This document shows, piece after piece, positions 47,490 to 59,969 of a DNA stretch of 64,000 bases. Position numbers and translations under genes: made by a program. The stretch spans positions 2,735,501 to 2,799,500 of the forward strand of contig NC_091673.1 in NCBI RefSeq assembly GCF_042453785.1, read 5' to 3'. Under the pieces are notes generated by a model. It did no database searches. It was given only the letters and a program-made list of their open reading frames with translations, and had not been told where the DNA came from. The stretch's first letter is position 1; every line of letters begins with the position of its first letter. The stretch is from Malus domestica. Lineage: Eukaryota > Streptophyta > Magnoliopsida > Rosales > Rosaceae.

Positions 47490-47639
47490 TGGAATGGATT
47501 GGGAGAGAGAGAGAGAAAGAGAGAATTGAATTGGGAGATAAATGGAATGAGAAGGGAACGGAGAGAAAGTTGATAGAAAAAGAGAGGGGCGGAGAAGACG
47601 AGGGAGAGAGTTGGTTGGAGGCTTTGAGCTACCCGCAGC

Positions 47640-49084
47640 AAACTGGGGAGCTTTAGATTGTTTTCATCGCCTTTCTTCTGGCACCCGCCCACTCCCACTC
47701 TTTCTCGTTACTTGTTTTACGATTTTACTTGTATTTATTTTTCATGATTTTCTTTTCGGTATTTGGTTGGTATGTGGTTAACTTTGATTCATATATCGTC
47801 TATGATTGATCGATCTTTTGCGTTATTTGAATGATACGTAGCCACTATTTGATGTTTCAGGATTTGATGGATGCATCGTCAATATTTAATCGGTATGTTA
47901 TATATGATATATCAACATTTGATCGATATATCGTATTTGCTCTTAATTTGTAAAATGATTGTTTTGTTCAATATACGCACAAAAACTTTAGCTACATTAT
48001 GTTCATATTTTGGAGAGGGGATAGGGGTTATATCAGTAATGAACTATTACTAATAGATTTTGTCTTTTAGGTGAGTCAAATTTGATATCAAACACTTATA
48101 ATTAAAGATGAATAGTGTTAGTGATATTTTTGACATATACATGTACAAACTTATTTCGACCATAAAAGAGTATGATTCGGTCCAAACTTCACTTCTTTTT
48201 GTGTTTTTAACATATCAACATTATACTACTCTAGCATATAGGTACTTAAACTCGAGCGCAAGTGAGAGAGAGCAATCAAATCCAAGCGATACTTTTCTAT
48301 TTAGTACAATTGTACAAATAGGAGGTGCATTCAATGCTTTGGACCACTTTTTTATTTTTTGAGAATTTTAACGAAAAACTCATGGTACTATTTATTTTAA
48401 CGAAAAATCATATTTTTACACTAAAAAGTCGATCCTGGTACCATTTACTTTACCCATTATTTTGTCTTTATCGTTAAAACTAAAAGTTTTCAAACATTTT
48501 CTTAATTTTTTTTAATTGTTGACAACAGAACATAAGCCTCAAAAATAAAAAATAAAAATTACATAAAAATATTACGAAGCCACGACACTTGACTTTATCT
48601 GCAATTATTAATTGACGACAAAAAAAAAAGAAAAAAAAAAGCTTACTAAAAAAAATGGATCACCTATCTTTATCTTGCTTCCACGCTTTTACTAAGAATT
48701 TATGAAATGTGAAGAATACCAAGAGTTAACCTTTACAAATCTTCACTCCGTCTTGCAAAAACCATTCGGATTTTGATTATGTGATCCAGTCAACAACGTG
48801 GCTCGGGCCAGATATGAACATTTGATTCATGAACCGAGGATTGCTCGTTTTAAATAATTTTGGGTCGAAGGCAGGCAGGGATTGATGGGCACTCGATTTG
48901 AATACGGGTTTTATTTAACGGAGCCCACGATCTTGAGACTCGAAGCTTTGATACGATCTTGAGTCTCGCATTTTGTCGCTATTAAGGCAGGGTCACCAAA
49001 TCAGATTTCAATATTCAAAATAATTAAAAATGAAAACGAAATAGTTATTAAACGCCTCCTCACTCTTCGTTGAAAACTGTATTT
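47640..49084. other. LTA2 upstream region and intergenic sequence
   Basis: Upstream of the minus-strand LTA2 gene. Degenerate repeats of a gatN(3-6)cgtat/tttgat(c/g)gat type occur at 47780-47935. An inverted copy of the 'ggaaaactaatg' MITE family lies at about 48362-48508 (ttttaacgaaaaactcatgg ... acattttcttaa). No gene seen. Confidence 0.6.
48362..48508. mobile_element. MITE, 'ggaaaactaatg' family, inverted copy
   Basis: Reverse complement of the elements at 12982-13126 and 42697-42849, sharing acgaaaaatcatatttttacactaaaaagtcg. A target duplication is not evident, and the ends are approximate. Confidence 0.75.
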
Positions 49085-49684
49085 TAATTCTAACTTTTTG
49101 TTTTTTAGTTTTCTTTTGTTTGAAAATTAAAAGTAGCTACAAAAAAAATATTTAATTTTTTGATTTTCAAATAATGAAAAATAAAAGTAACTTAAAACGA
49201 AATAGTTATTAAACTCCTTCTAACCATATAATTAGTTGAATTAGTCTTGAACTGTGACACAACACTTAATTATATGTTAATTTGGAGACTATATGATATG
49301 CACTAATAGACAACCCTGTCCAAAATCATCATGACGTAAGGTTGGTTAACCCCTTGACCGACCTATTAATAAACATTGATAATGTCCTTAACATTAGGTT
49401 ACGTATGGATAACTATCTAATTTTTATATGTGATTCTAGATTGGTTTTAACATTTTAAAACATTTCAAGTTACTATTTAACATAAGAAAATGAACGCTCG
49501 TCGGGTAACCAGCTTTAAATGATGATGCCATTACCATGAATGGATAATGTCCTTAATTCAAGTTATAAGGTGGACAAAAATGGAAGCTGATTTTACTAAC
49601 ACATTATTTTGGAGTTTTTGGATCCCCAAACAGACTCCTCTTGGTCAAGATAAACGCTAAATATGTATACGGTTCTAGAGCTCA

Positions 49685-50177
49685 AGACTAAATTGTAGTA
49701 ATGGTCCATTGATGTTAACTCAATTAGAGCAATGGTTTTTCAACTAAAAATTTATTATCATTGATCTCTCAACTCATCAAAATGTGCATCTATGGTCCCT
49801 CAACTAAAAATTCATTACCATTAGTCACTCAACTTTAATCCAACTAGAGAAATGGCCTCTCAACTTTAACTTAATTGGAGCAATAGTTTTTCAACTTTAA
49901 CCCAATTGTAGTAATGGTCCTCCCAACATAACTTATTTTGACAAAATTATGACAAAGTTGACGAAAATGACCATAACTACATGCTTTGATGAGTAAATGG
50001 ACCTTAATTGTAGCAATGATCATTCCAACATAACTCGTTTTAACAAAATTATGACGAAAATGATCATAGCTACACATTTTGATGAGTTGAGAGACAAATG
50101 ACAATTGATTTTTAGTTGAGGGATCATTTATTGCTCTGGATTGATTAAAGTTAAGGGATAATTGCTACAATTTACTC
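49685..50177. mobile_element. Foldback MITE with 8-bp target duplication
   Basis: A 493-bp element with inverted arms of about 110 bp (agactaaattgtagtaatgg; inverse near 50150-50177) and an exact 8-bp flank agagctca (49677-49684 and 50178-50185). The interior repeats (c)tcaactttaa(t/c)ccaa(t/c)t-type phrases. Confidence 0.85.
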
Positions 50178-50409
50178 AGAGCTCAATATATGAGGTGAAA
50201 ATAAAACTCATTTCAATACTTGTCCAAGTCATTACTTAATATTGGTGATCTAATAAATGTCTAATTTTCATGTTAAGTACATATTTAAAATATTTTTAAA
50301 AATTGGGATCAATTTAAGATGGTGTACTTAATCCAATGAAGTTTTTAATTGTTTTTTATCAAAAAGAATAAAATACTCAATCATACACTAATATAAATGA
50401 ATAAATAAA

Positions 50410-50557
50410 GAGGTGTGATATCCACGCACCTCATTTTCCTTCTCACACACATTTTTAATTTTTGGTCGTCGGATCGGATGAATTGAAGAAGATCAACGGA
50501 CATAAATCATCAAGAGATATGTGAGAAGTAAAATTGAATGTGTGGATATCACATCCC
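50410..50557. mobile_element. hAT-like MITE, 'gtgatatccac' family
   Basis: A 148-bp foldback starting gaggtgtgatatccac and ending gtggatatcacatccc, with an exact 8-bp duplication taaataaa (50402-50409 and 50558-50565). The matching place in tandem unit 2 (about 51163-51170) is uninterrupted. An 8-bp target suits hAT. Confidence 0.9.
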
Positions 50558-51481
50558 TAAATAAAATAAGATCCACGGCTGAGTAGTCGACAACGAATGG
50601 GCCTGGATCGCAGGGCAGGCTCAATCTTTCTATTAAAGGCAAATTGTTCTTAATTTGGGGCCTATTTTAATTTTAACTTTTAGTTTTTTAGTTTTCATTT
50701 GTTTGAAAATTAAAAGTAGCTACAAAAAAATATTTAAGTTTTTGATTTTCAAATAATGAAAAATAAAAGTAACTTAAAACGAAATAGTTATTAAACACCT
50801 TCTAACCATATAATTAGTTGAATTAGTCTTGAACTGTGACGCAACACTTAATTTTCTATTGTTTCATGCCACATTTTAAATTATACGTTAATTTGGAGAC
50901 TACATGATGTGCATTAATAGACAACCTTGTCCAAGATCATCATGACGTAAAGTTGCTTAACCCCAAGACCGACATGAGGTGAAAATAAAACTCATTTCAA
51001 TACTTGTTCAAATCATCACTTAATATTGGTGACCTAATAAAATATTTTTAAAAATTAGGATCAATTGAAGATGGTGTAGTTAATACTATTTAATCCAATA
51101 AAGTTTTTAATTGTTTTTATCAAAAAGAATAAAATACTCAATCATACACTAATATAAATGAATAAATAGAATAAGATCCACGGCTGAGTAGTCGACACGT
51201 TTATGAATGGGCCCGGATCGCAGGGCAGGCTCAATCTTTCTATTAAAGGCAAATTGTTCTTAATTTGGGTCCTATTTATGTGTATTCCCATATATACCCC
51301 GGAAGTTGGCGCCAATTCATGGCCCCACCAAACGAATCGTGAGATAGGAGGAGGTTTGCATCTGAAGGAGGCAACGGCTCAGATTCGCTCTTGCTTGAAT
51401 TGAAAGTAAAATATCCCGCATCCTTCTCCCGCCTTCCGGATGCAGGCCAAATTTTTGAAGGCCGGCTTTGCTGTTTTATGG

Positions 51482-51679
51482 GGACAAGGATTGTCTGGTC
51501 TTCCACCTCTAGTGTTATTCTGTTTGTGTGGTCACGGTTAAACCACGTTAACATTTTATATTACTATTTATTTTTGTCTTATTATCTTTATGAAAAAACA
51601 ATATCAAATGTTGACGTGATTTAACCGTGACCACAAAAAACATAAGGCATCGGAAATGGGAGGCAGACAATCCTTGTCC
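51482..51679. mobile_element. MULE-type hairpin MITE, 'aaccgtgac' family
   Basis: A 198-bp foldback starting ggacaaggattgtctgg, closed by its inverse, with an exact 9-bp duplication gttttatgg (51473-51481 and 51680-51688). The core gtggtcacggttaaaccacg matches the 5071-5286 copy. Confidence 0.93.
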
Positions 51680-51689
51680 GTTTTATGGA

Positions 51690-52557
51690 GCCATTTCCGA
51701 TGGCCCTACCTCACCCATTTGCTTTCCTTCTCGTCCTTATCCTAATTATTTTAATATTTGTTGATTTGTTGATATTATACTCTCCCTAATTTAAGGGGCC
51801 GAAATTTCAAAATTTAACTTTGTATTTCTTGCTATTCATTTTACGTATGAAGTTAGAAAGTTTTTTTTTTTACTCGAACGGTAGGATCAAATAAAATCAT
51901 CCAATATTAGTTTATTGTTTTTTAGTGAATTTTAAAGTTAAAATAAACATGTTATAAGTCTTGAGATTAATAAGGCATGCTGAGCTATAGAGGTAAGAAT
52001 TTATCCAACGAACCGCACTTCTTCTTACATGTTAGGAGTCCATTTGATGAGAAGGGGCTGGGAAAAGTTTGAACTTTATTCTTACAATGATGAATATAAG
52101 CACTTCAATCATGAGGAGATATATTTGTAAATGGATAAGATCATTCACTATTTCTCGATTTATATATATATATTACATGATGGAGACTCCTCTAAAAGCC
52201 ATTGGCACGCGCCTATATGCCTAATCAGAGTAGGTGCCCTAATTAGTAATGCATGATGGTCTTACATAACTTCTTGAAGTATTTTCTATAGAACCAGATT
52301 TTTTCCCAAATTTTACTCTTACCCTTCTCAATGTGCGAGTAGCAAATGGGTTGTCACAAACAAACCGTTTTATTATAATTTGGCACTTCAAAGAAAACTT
52401 GTCTAAAATTACCTATAGGTGGTAAATGTTGAGTTATTGATGTGAGATGGATCCAGAAAAAAAAGAAGAGTTCTAGTTATAATCCATAAACAATTCGTGT
52501 ATATATTTCACAAAAAATGATCATGATTCATGATTGTATGGTTAAATAAATAAGGAG
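51690..52557. other. Intergenic, no gene seen
   Basis: AT-rich sequence with a short TA run near 52165 and no supported feature. Confidence 0.5.
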
Positions 52558-53465
52558 GCATTTGTTACACCTCCTTAGGAGGGACTGGTTTGGACTAACT
52601 TAAATAAGACTATAATCCTATGTTTGGTAGGTTATTGGACTAAAATAAATGAGACTCGCCTCGACTAAGAATCCTTCCGCGCTTCATTAACCCTCGCTAT
52701 CTAATCCCAAGATTTCCCTTGGTGTTAAGGCGGACTAGAAATGAAACGAGGCCAACATCCCCAATTCCCAACTTTCACTCTAATCCTTCCGTGCTCCGCT
52801 TGTTATTCCGCGACGCCATCACCGTGGCCAAGTTGTGGGTCGCTGCACCACCCAAATACCCAACCCAACCTTCAAAGAAACCTAGCAATAACATTCAAGC
52901 ATCCAGAAGGCAAGCAAACAATTTCCATGGAATTTTATAAAATATTTGTGAAAGAAGAACAAAAATTGAGGAAAGAAAAAGGCAATACTCCACCTTCTTC
53001 TTATGTGCAAATCACTGTTGTCGGTAGACGATACGGCCAAAATCGGGACCTAGTGTCGCTAGACGGTACATCGAGAAGCGGATTAAGAGAGGTTAGCGAT
53101 GAAGGTTGGGGGTTTTTAGGGATCAAAATGTTAGCAATGAAGGTTTGAGATGGGTTTTTGAAGTCTCAATTAATTTGAGAATCTGGGTTGTCTTGAATAA
53201 TAGTGTGATATGGGTTTGTGAAATAAGCATTAATTGTTAGCTTGGAATTTTACGAATTCAATTGGAGGTTTTCATAATTTTATCTTATTTTTAATAGAAA
53301 ATAAATTAAAATATAATAATAATAATAATTTATTGTTAGTCTAGCTTCTTAGTTCAACACTGCATCAAACGCTTCACTAAACTAGTCCAACTTAGTCTAA
53401 TCTAAGCCAATCTAGTTTAGTCTCTCAAGCTAATCTAATCCGAGATAGTCCGGTGAAACAAATGC
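52558..53465. mobile_element. DNA transposon-like insertion with short inverted ends
   Basis: Starts gcatttgttacacc and ends ggtgaaacaaatgc, inverted copies with one mismatch. The subterminal regions are rich in ggactagtttag-type phrases in opposite orientations (52585-52640; 53345-53450). The GC-richer interior (52740-53110) has open frames of up to 135 codons without recognisable domains, possibly captured sequence. No target duplication found. Confidence 0.6.
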
Positions 53466-53599
53466 ATCATAAGTTTTTAACATTATTGGCAAGGCCTAGG
53501 AAATAAAAAGGACGTGACGATTTTCATCCCATCGACAGCTGGCAGCCAAACTGAGCGAGTCTTACACCGCCAGTTCCGGGCGCACTCTCTCTCCCTCTC

Positions 53600-54043
53600 C
53601 TCAACTTGTGCCTTGTCGTGTTGTCAAATGCCCAATTCCAACACGTGATCGATCGATAACACAACAAAGGAATTTCCAAACTTCTCCAGGGGCATTTATG
53701 GAATTCCGTAACCTTAGATATCCTCGCGGCTTCCTGCAACTTTCCTGCATGTCACGTTCGTGGAAGAAATCTCAGCCGTCCATCCCAATCCGAAATCCCC
53801 AATCTCGAAATCCCCAATCTCGAAACCCTAGCTCCCCCTTCCTCTCTTGAATAATAAATTTCACATTTGCTCCTCAAACCCCTCTTCCATTCTTCATTTG
53901 AGAGAGAGAGAGAGAGAGAGAGCGCCTCTGGTTCGTGGGTTTGGAATTGGATATATAGCTCGTCCTCTTCGATCAGGGTTTTATATAGCTCAACCTCTGT
54001 CGGTTTCAATCAATTAACGGTTTAATTGTCGAGCTTTGAGCGG
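53600..54043 (+). promoter_or_regulatory. Promoter and leader of the BAH-Agenet gene
   Basis: Contains a repeated aatccccaatctcgaaa phrase (53793-53826) running into a telo-box aaaccctag at 53824-53832, then a (GA)n run at 53901-53922 and a leader to the ATG at 54044. Telo-boxes and GA runs are typical of broadly expressed plant genes. A clear TATA box was not placed with confidence. Confidence 0.55.
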
Positions 54044-57000
54044 ATGGGGGGATTGGTGGCGGAGGCGGCAGCGGCGCCGATTTGCTTCATGAGATGGGAT
54101 GAGGTGTTTGTGTCGAGCGACAAAGGGCGGAGGGAAGTCCATTACTATCTGAAACGCAGAGACGGCAGTTCAGATCTGGCGGTGGTAGGCAAAGAGAAGA
54201 GCTTGCGGCACATGTCCTATCATTATGCTTTCCGAATCCGGTCCTTGTTCTCCATGTCGTCGCTCGCTAAGCTTAAATCTCGCAGGGAGGTCATCGATTG
54301 GCTCGATTCCGTTGTTACAGGTAAATTTCGCACCTTTCGTTCAGTTTCTCAGATGAATTTTGATAGCTCTCTCTTTCTTTTTTGTTTTTGTTGCTTTCGG
54401 AGATTTTGGGGTTTTCAGTTTTCCTTGTTTGGAAAATTGAAATCTTTTCGGTATTTGTCTTTGATTGATTCGTGTGTTATTGTTGGGATTTGGGTGGTGT
54501 TGAAGAATTTTGTAGATCTGGTGGGTGGTTCTGGATGTTTTTGTTGGTGGGCATAGATTTTCTGGGTTTCCTATACTTTTGTTGTTGATTTATTCATGAA
54601 GTGGGGTTCTTTCTCAATTTATAAAACCGTTCTCTTGCGGGCTTTGTGTTTCCTCACCAGTTTTGCATCCGTTATCAAAATTTGTTGGAAAACGCATTCT
54701 CTGGTTGATAGGGCGGCTGGTGTCAAGGTTCACCCACCGGCTAAATCCAGGGCCTTTCATTTTTGTTGTACTTTCACTCCATAAGAGTCGTGGATTTTGG
54801 AATAATCTTGGTTTCACCCGTCAGGCAAAGTACAAAGCTTTTCCTTTTGATAATGTTTCAACCTTTGTTACGAAACAAAGGTTTTGCATTTGTCTTCAAT
54901 GGCGTTCCTTTCTCTCATAATTGCAAGAGCTCTTGTTCTTCAAGTTGGATTGTATTTCCCCTCGTCTCCTTCTTTGAGATCTCTAATTGCTTGTTGATCC
55001 ATTCGGCATGAAGAAAAACTCTTTTTGTAGTTTTGTCTCGTCTTTTCTATGGAAATTCTTTTTCCTTTTGGGTTCCTCCTTACCTCTCCGCTGTGTTTAA
55101 AACTTGGACCAATATAGAAATTTGTCACCTTTTTTTGTAAGTTTATTGAGCCGCATATGGATTTTTTTTTTAATTCACTAATGAAGGACCTTATAGCCTA
55201 GGTGGCCTGGCCTGTTTTATGGGTGTATTTTTGTTTTGAACAACGGTGTGTTACTCTGTTCTTTCAACCGTGACCATGTTCTATTCTTCATGGTATTGTT
55301 GGTCTTATTGTTTTTATAAACTGACTGTGATTTGGGCTGCAGGATTTTTAATTAAATTGTAAAGAGCTGGTTGAGAGCATCGGATCCTTATGCCCTCAAA
55401 AACTCTAGGTCAAGACCCTTCATGGCCAAATCTACAATATTTTTTGTTCCCTAATGATCTTTGGTATATGTGATGGTTTATATCTTCAGATTTTCTGTCT
55501 CTATGTTTAATGCACTCATCTGCTATGGATACTTATCCATTTTATTTGCTTGTTTCAGTTTACACAATTATTTTGTTAATAGTCGTTTACTTTTTACTGT
55601 TTGGTCTTCCTGTCTGTCTCTGTTATCATATAATTATTACTGTAGTCCATGGTAAATGCCATGTGTGTTAATTTGTTTGTTTTGTAATTCTCTCAGATAC
55701 ATCATTTCTCAAATCACCCGATTTGGGTGGGAGTGTGTCGGATGGTATAGATGCTTGCAAGTTGGGGATTGAAATCTTTAAGGTAATAATGATTATGTTG
55801 ACTTATGACTCTATTTACTTCCCCTTCATGTTTTATGCTTCATACATTTTTATTTTGATCAATGCTTATATTCATTCTGTCTTTCTCTTAGGATACAGTA
55901 TTGCGGAAGCTAGGCAACCATACCACTGAGTTTCTGTGGTTAGGCTCTCCTTGGACATGCAGAAAAAAACGGAGGCATTATCAATCATTTAGCCGGAATG
56001 GTGTTGTAGTTTCGGTAAGTTCTATTGGTTTTCTGTTCTTTTTTTTTTTCATGTACTTTTTGTTTCTTGGACATCTTACCATCTGTATTGTTTTTCCTGT
56101 TAAAAAATGTTTACATTTGACTCATTGTTCTGTTCCCCTCTTTCCAAATACTTTCAGGTTCATGATTTTGTATTTGTTTTAGCCGAGGAGGATAAACGTC
56201 TTGTTGCACACTTGGAAGATATGTATGAGGATTCTAGGGGCAACAAGATGGTTGTGGTACGGTGGTTTCACAAAGTTGATGAGGTTGGTATTGTTTTGCC
56301 TCACAATTTTAATGACAGGGAGATTTTCTTTTCTCTTTGTCTTCAAGATCTCAGTATTGAATGCATAGATGGATTAGCTACCGTCCTCAGCCCCCATCAT
56401 TTTGAGAAATTCAAGAGAGAGGCAACACAAACTCTTTTGGAACCCTTTGTATGCCGCAAGCAGTTTGAAAATGATGATGTCCAGCCCTTTGACATTACTC
56501 AAGTTAAAGGTTATTGGAAACAGGAGATACTTAGATACATGCACACACTTGCTTCTTCAAAGGTTCAAGGGAGTTCTCAACAGCCAGATGAAGGGTTGGA
56601 AGTGGAAGAAAATGATGGTGCCAATGATATCAGACCTAAAAAGAGGCATCATTCTTCAAGAAATGATGACATGCACTTGCAATACTGTGACCGAAGGGAG
56701 TCTCCGGATGCTGTATATGGGAATGTGGTGAATCTAAAAAGTAAAGATGGGACTAATTGCAGAAATAAAAGTGAAGCCTTTTGCCTTGGAAGAGCAGGTT
56801 CTTCTGTTTTACCTCGTAAAGAGGTGAAGAAAATTCCGCAGCAGCATTTAGTGGTTGGGTCCCAGGTTGAAGTCCTCTCACAAGACAGTGGCATTAGAGG
56901 GTGTTGGTTCAAAGCTTTGATTATCAAAACATACAAAGATAAAGTGAAGGTGCAATATCAAGATATTCAGGATGCAGCTGATGAAGCTAAAAAACTAGAG

Positions 57001-58002
57001 GTATGTTTTGCTGCTATCTCCATCATGTTATTTTTGTTCAAAATTTTGGGTGCACACCTGTTCTTTACCTATAGCTTGCTTGAACTTTATGGTTTCCGTG
57101 CTGTAGGAATGGATTTTGGCCTCTAAGCTTGCTGCTTCTGATCAATTGGGTCTTTGGACTTGTGGTAGGCCAATTGTTCGGCCATCTCCACCGTCTAATA
57201 AAGGCAGAGTTTCATGGGCTGTTGATGTTGGGACTGTTGTGGATGTCTGGTGGCACGATGGATGGTGGGAAGGGATTGTAGTTCAGAAGGATTCTGATGG
57301 TAGACTGCATGTGTATTCCCCAGGTTTGTAAAGATTTCTCCCCTTTTTAAATCTAATAGTAATATTGAATTTCATGAGGATCCAATTGAATATATGTTTT
57401 TTTCGTGTTTGTATTGCTGTTTATTTGCTTAAATATCTAGATTTGCTCTATGTGCAGGAGAGAAGCAGGTGTTGATTGTTGGTCGTGGTGAATTAAGACA
57501 TTCTCAAGAGTGGTTGGGTAAAGGATGGGCTCAAATTAACGACAGGCCGGAACTTGTGAGCTTAATCTCATGTAGTTTAGAAACGAAGCAAGTTGTGGGA
57601 AAGTGTTCAGATGACGTGTCAGCACAATCTACAGTCTGTGATAGCGAGCCACTGAAGAAAGAAGAAACCAGATGGAATAATTCTGTTCCACTTGCTGAAG
57701 ATAATAAAGATGAAAAGGTTAAAGAACCGGGCAAGGTTCCAGATCTTTTGAAGGATGATCTACTTGCCCAGCTGAAGTGGAGGTCCTCAAGGAAGAGAAG
57801 ACGTGGTAACGGAAACTCTGTCCAGAAGCTGCATTGCATTGTTTCGGATAGTAAAAGCACCCGTGGCCTTGTGGGATCCGGTGCTTGTGAAAGTTTTATG
57901 ATTTCATCGTCGCTGAAAGTTGACCATGAGAACTGCAAATATTTAGGGGATTCTCTTTTCAGTTCTTCAGTCGCGCCTTCGCTAACAAGTTTAGTGATGT
58001 AG
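54044..58002 (+). CDS. BAH and Agenet domain chromatin-reader protein, 696 aa
   Basis: Nuclear protein of the plant BAH-plus-Agenet (Tudor-like) family, expected to read histone marks; the Arabidopsis relative I recall is At1g68580. Six exons: 54044-54320, 55697-55782, 55892-56014, 56158-57000, 57107-57323, 57458-58002, all in frame, 696 residues. A BAH domain spans about 120-275 ([51 protein letters not shown]). A charged linker with a basic patch (RPKKRHH) follows. Then come Agenet 1 (about 393-450; [26 protein letters not shown]) and Agenet 2 (about 481-530; [28 protein letters not shown]). The tail is Lys/Arg-rich ([11 protein letters not shown], near 615). The frame is open upstream of the ATG but has no earlier ATG. 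Intron 1 is long (1.4 kb). Exon 6 ends in a plain stop, so no further exon is needed. Confidence 0.93.
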
Positions 58003-58754
58003 GTTTGTTCTTTCTTCATCCACAAGTATATATTTTGTTGCGGTGCGTCTTTTTGATGCCGCTGTTTTTTAGGCCCCTCTTAGCTCAGTTAGCAGAATGT
58101 CATCTCTTGAGAAATGTTTCGTTTGAGAAGCCATGGCATCCATGTCCCTCTCTCCATGTACGTATTTAACCATCTGTTCTAGTGCTGCAAATTGCCTGAA
58201 GGGGCCTTATGCCCCTGCAAAAATTTCAGGCAGAAATTTTGGGTGCAAGTAGAGACGTAGAATAACCATTTTCTTAGTATTTAGAGATTTTTAGACTTCC
58301 TCACATTTTGTATGTCGTATTTTGGTTTCATAAAATTCTAACCTGTCACCTTCCCTATATGGACTTCATTTTCGTCTTGCGAATGATTAATGTAATGGAA
58401 TTCGATGAAGTTAAAACACATGACATAGTTTATTCAGGTATCTCGAATGTGGCTGGAGGACTGGTTTTGAAGTGCCTGTATTTTACGACATTGAGTGTTA
58501 TTAGTTGTGTGTGATGAGAGGGATAAAAGCGATTTTTTATTTTTATTTTTATTTCAGCTGTATTTAAAAGGACGAATATATTTTCTTTCTATTTTTCAGA
58601 CCGTTGGCCGTTTGTCTTGGTCGCCTTTATTTGACATGGTCGCCTTTAAAACACAGCAGCTATATCAACTTTTTCTTCCACAAGTTTTGATTAGATATGG
58701 TTGTAGGGAAGGGAAGGGAAGGGAAGGATCCTATGCAAAACAGTTGAAAACTTG
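58003..58754. other. 3' flank of the BAH-Agenet gene
   Basis: Likely holds the 3' untranslated region. No gene supported; open frames at 58308-58851 have low-complexity, non-conserved translations. A gaaggg repeat run lies at 58708-58728. Confidence 0.5.
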
Positions 58755-58956
58755 GGAAGAGGATGCTTGTTGGATCCTCTTTGAGGGCATCTGGGAATTA
58801 AGCAATCATGGTTGTTTATCATATAGCGGTCATAAATTATTTAAAATTTAAAATTGAATATAAATAATATCTAATGAAAACTCACGATGATAAATGACAG
58901 TAATTGCTTGATCCTCTGAATTCCTACAAAGAGGATCCGGCGAGGATCCCTTTTCC
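58755..58956. mobile_element. MULE-type MITE, 'gaggatcc' family
   Basis: A 202-bp copy starting ggaagaggatgcttgttggatcc and ending gaggatcccttttcc, with an exact 9-bp duplication gaaaacttg (58746-58754 and 58957-58965). Confidence 0.92.
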
Positions 58957-58965
58957 GAAAACTTG

Positions 58966-59590
58966 CAAGAACAAATATAACATTAGGCGGAGCCTACCAA
59001 AATGAGAAAGTTTTCAATGTACCGAGAACTCGGTCCTACACCAAACGTCGTAATACTAAAGTTATTGAATTTTTTTTTTAAGTATCCAATCTAAGGGTGG
59101 AGGCAGAAAATATTTTATGAGTGGGCTAGCTAAAAAAATTATCTTAAAATCAAATGTGTTTTTTTGTTACATAGGTATTGTATGCAAAAATTTAAGTTTA
59201 ACTTTTCTGTTTGTATGCTTAAAATTTGCTTGGCATGAACTTAATAAGCTTCGCAATTGCAAACTATAAAAATTACAATGAATCAATAAATTTCACATAT
59301 ATTTAGATTTAAACACAAGAAGATAGAAAACTTGATATCTCAATTATAACCACACAACTAGTACAAAGCAAAACACTGAAAGTAGAAGTAAAAGCAATCT
59401 TAAAAAAAAATTGGTTAAAACCAATATAAACCCCATTAAATCAAAACAGAATAATCTTGAACAAAATGACATCATAATTTCCAATATAATTTTTATATTT
59501 TTAATTGTGCTAAATACTCACTGGGCTAGTTTCATTAAAAATAATTCTTCTTGCATATTTTTTTATCTATTATATAAACTATACACCAAA

Positions 59591-59622
<32 letters not shown>

Positions 59623-59969
59623 TGCCACACTCTCCCTGGGCTGCAGCCCACCGTAACCTTTGGTGTGGCTACGCCATTGATCCAATCACAGATATTATGA
59701 TACAGTACACTAAAAACTCTATCCACCAAATCGACGACTAACCTGCAAAATTAAATACATAATTGGCTCTAAAATACAGCTGTATCGCAATGAGTATTGT
59801 CCTACGACATCACTGTCATGTAGAAGTGTTGTCGCATCAAGTATGGAGAAGGAAATACCAGTGCTGTAGAGGGAGAAGTAGGATTCCATCCCTCCTATAA
59901 CCATTTCCTTCTATCATCTCCTCTTACGCTTTTCTTTTTGTCTTATTTTTTTATATAAAACATTCAAAA
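58966..59969. other. Intergenic repeats upstream of HMA gene 1
   Basis: Between about 59090 and 59680 lies a likely decayed transposon: ctaagggtggaggcagaaaat on the left is roughly inverse to gctgcagcccaccgtaacc...ggctacgcc on the right. A (TA)n run sits at 59596-59623. No gene supported. Confidence 0.5.

Larger units (their letters stand above)
49085..51265 (+). repeat. Local tandem duplication with unequal content
   Basis: Unit 1, about 49085-50665; unit 2, about 50666-51265. Shared blocks in order: gaaaattaaaagtagctaca..., ccatataattagttgaattagtc..., gaggtgaaaataaaactcattt..., aataagatccacggctgagtagtcgac... and attaaaggcaaattgttcttaattt. Unit 2 lacks about 830 bp of unit 1 (about 49360-50190), which includes the foldback at 49685-50177. 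It also lacks the MITE at 50410-50557 and has an empty site instead. Confidence 0.88.

Noticed and set aside
46681-47656. Plus-strand open frames opposite LTA2
   Set aside because: Shadows of the GC-rich first exon of LTA2 on the minus strand.
52741-53148. Open frame of 135 codons
   Set aside because: Inside a transposon-like insertion with inverted ends; composition shifts along its length and no domain is visible.
56649-58025. Minus-strand open frames opposite the BAH-Agenet exons
   Set aside because: Antisense shadows of real coding exons with no independent gene signals.
58074-58110. tRNA-like start (cccctcttagctcagttagcagaatg)
   Set aside because: Only the A-box half looks like a tRNA; no acceptor-stem pairing, anticodon loop or B box follows.
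58308-58851. Possible extra exon of the BAH-Agenet gene or a separate small gene
   Set aside because: The gene already ends with an in-frame stop at 58002 and these frames are low-complexity without splice support.
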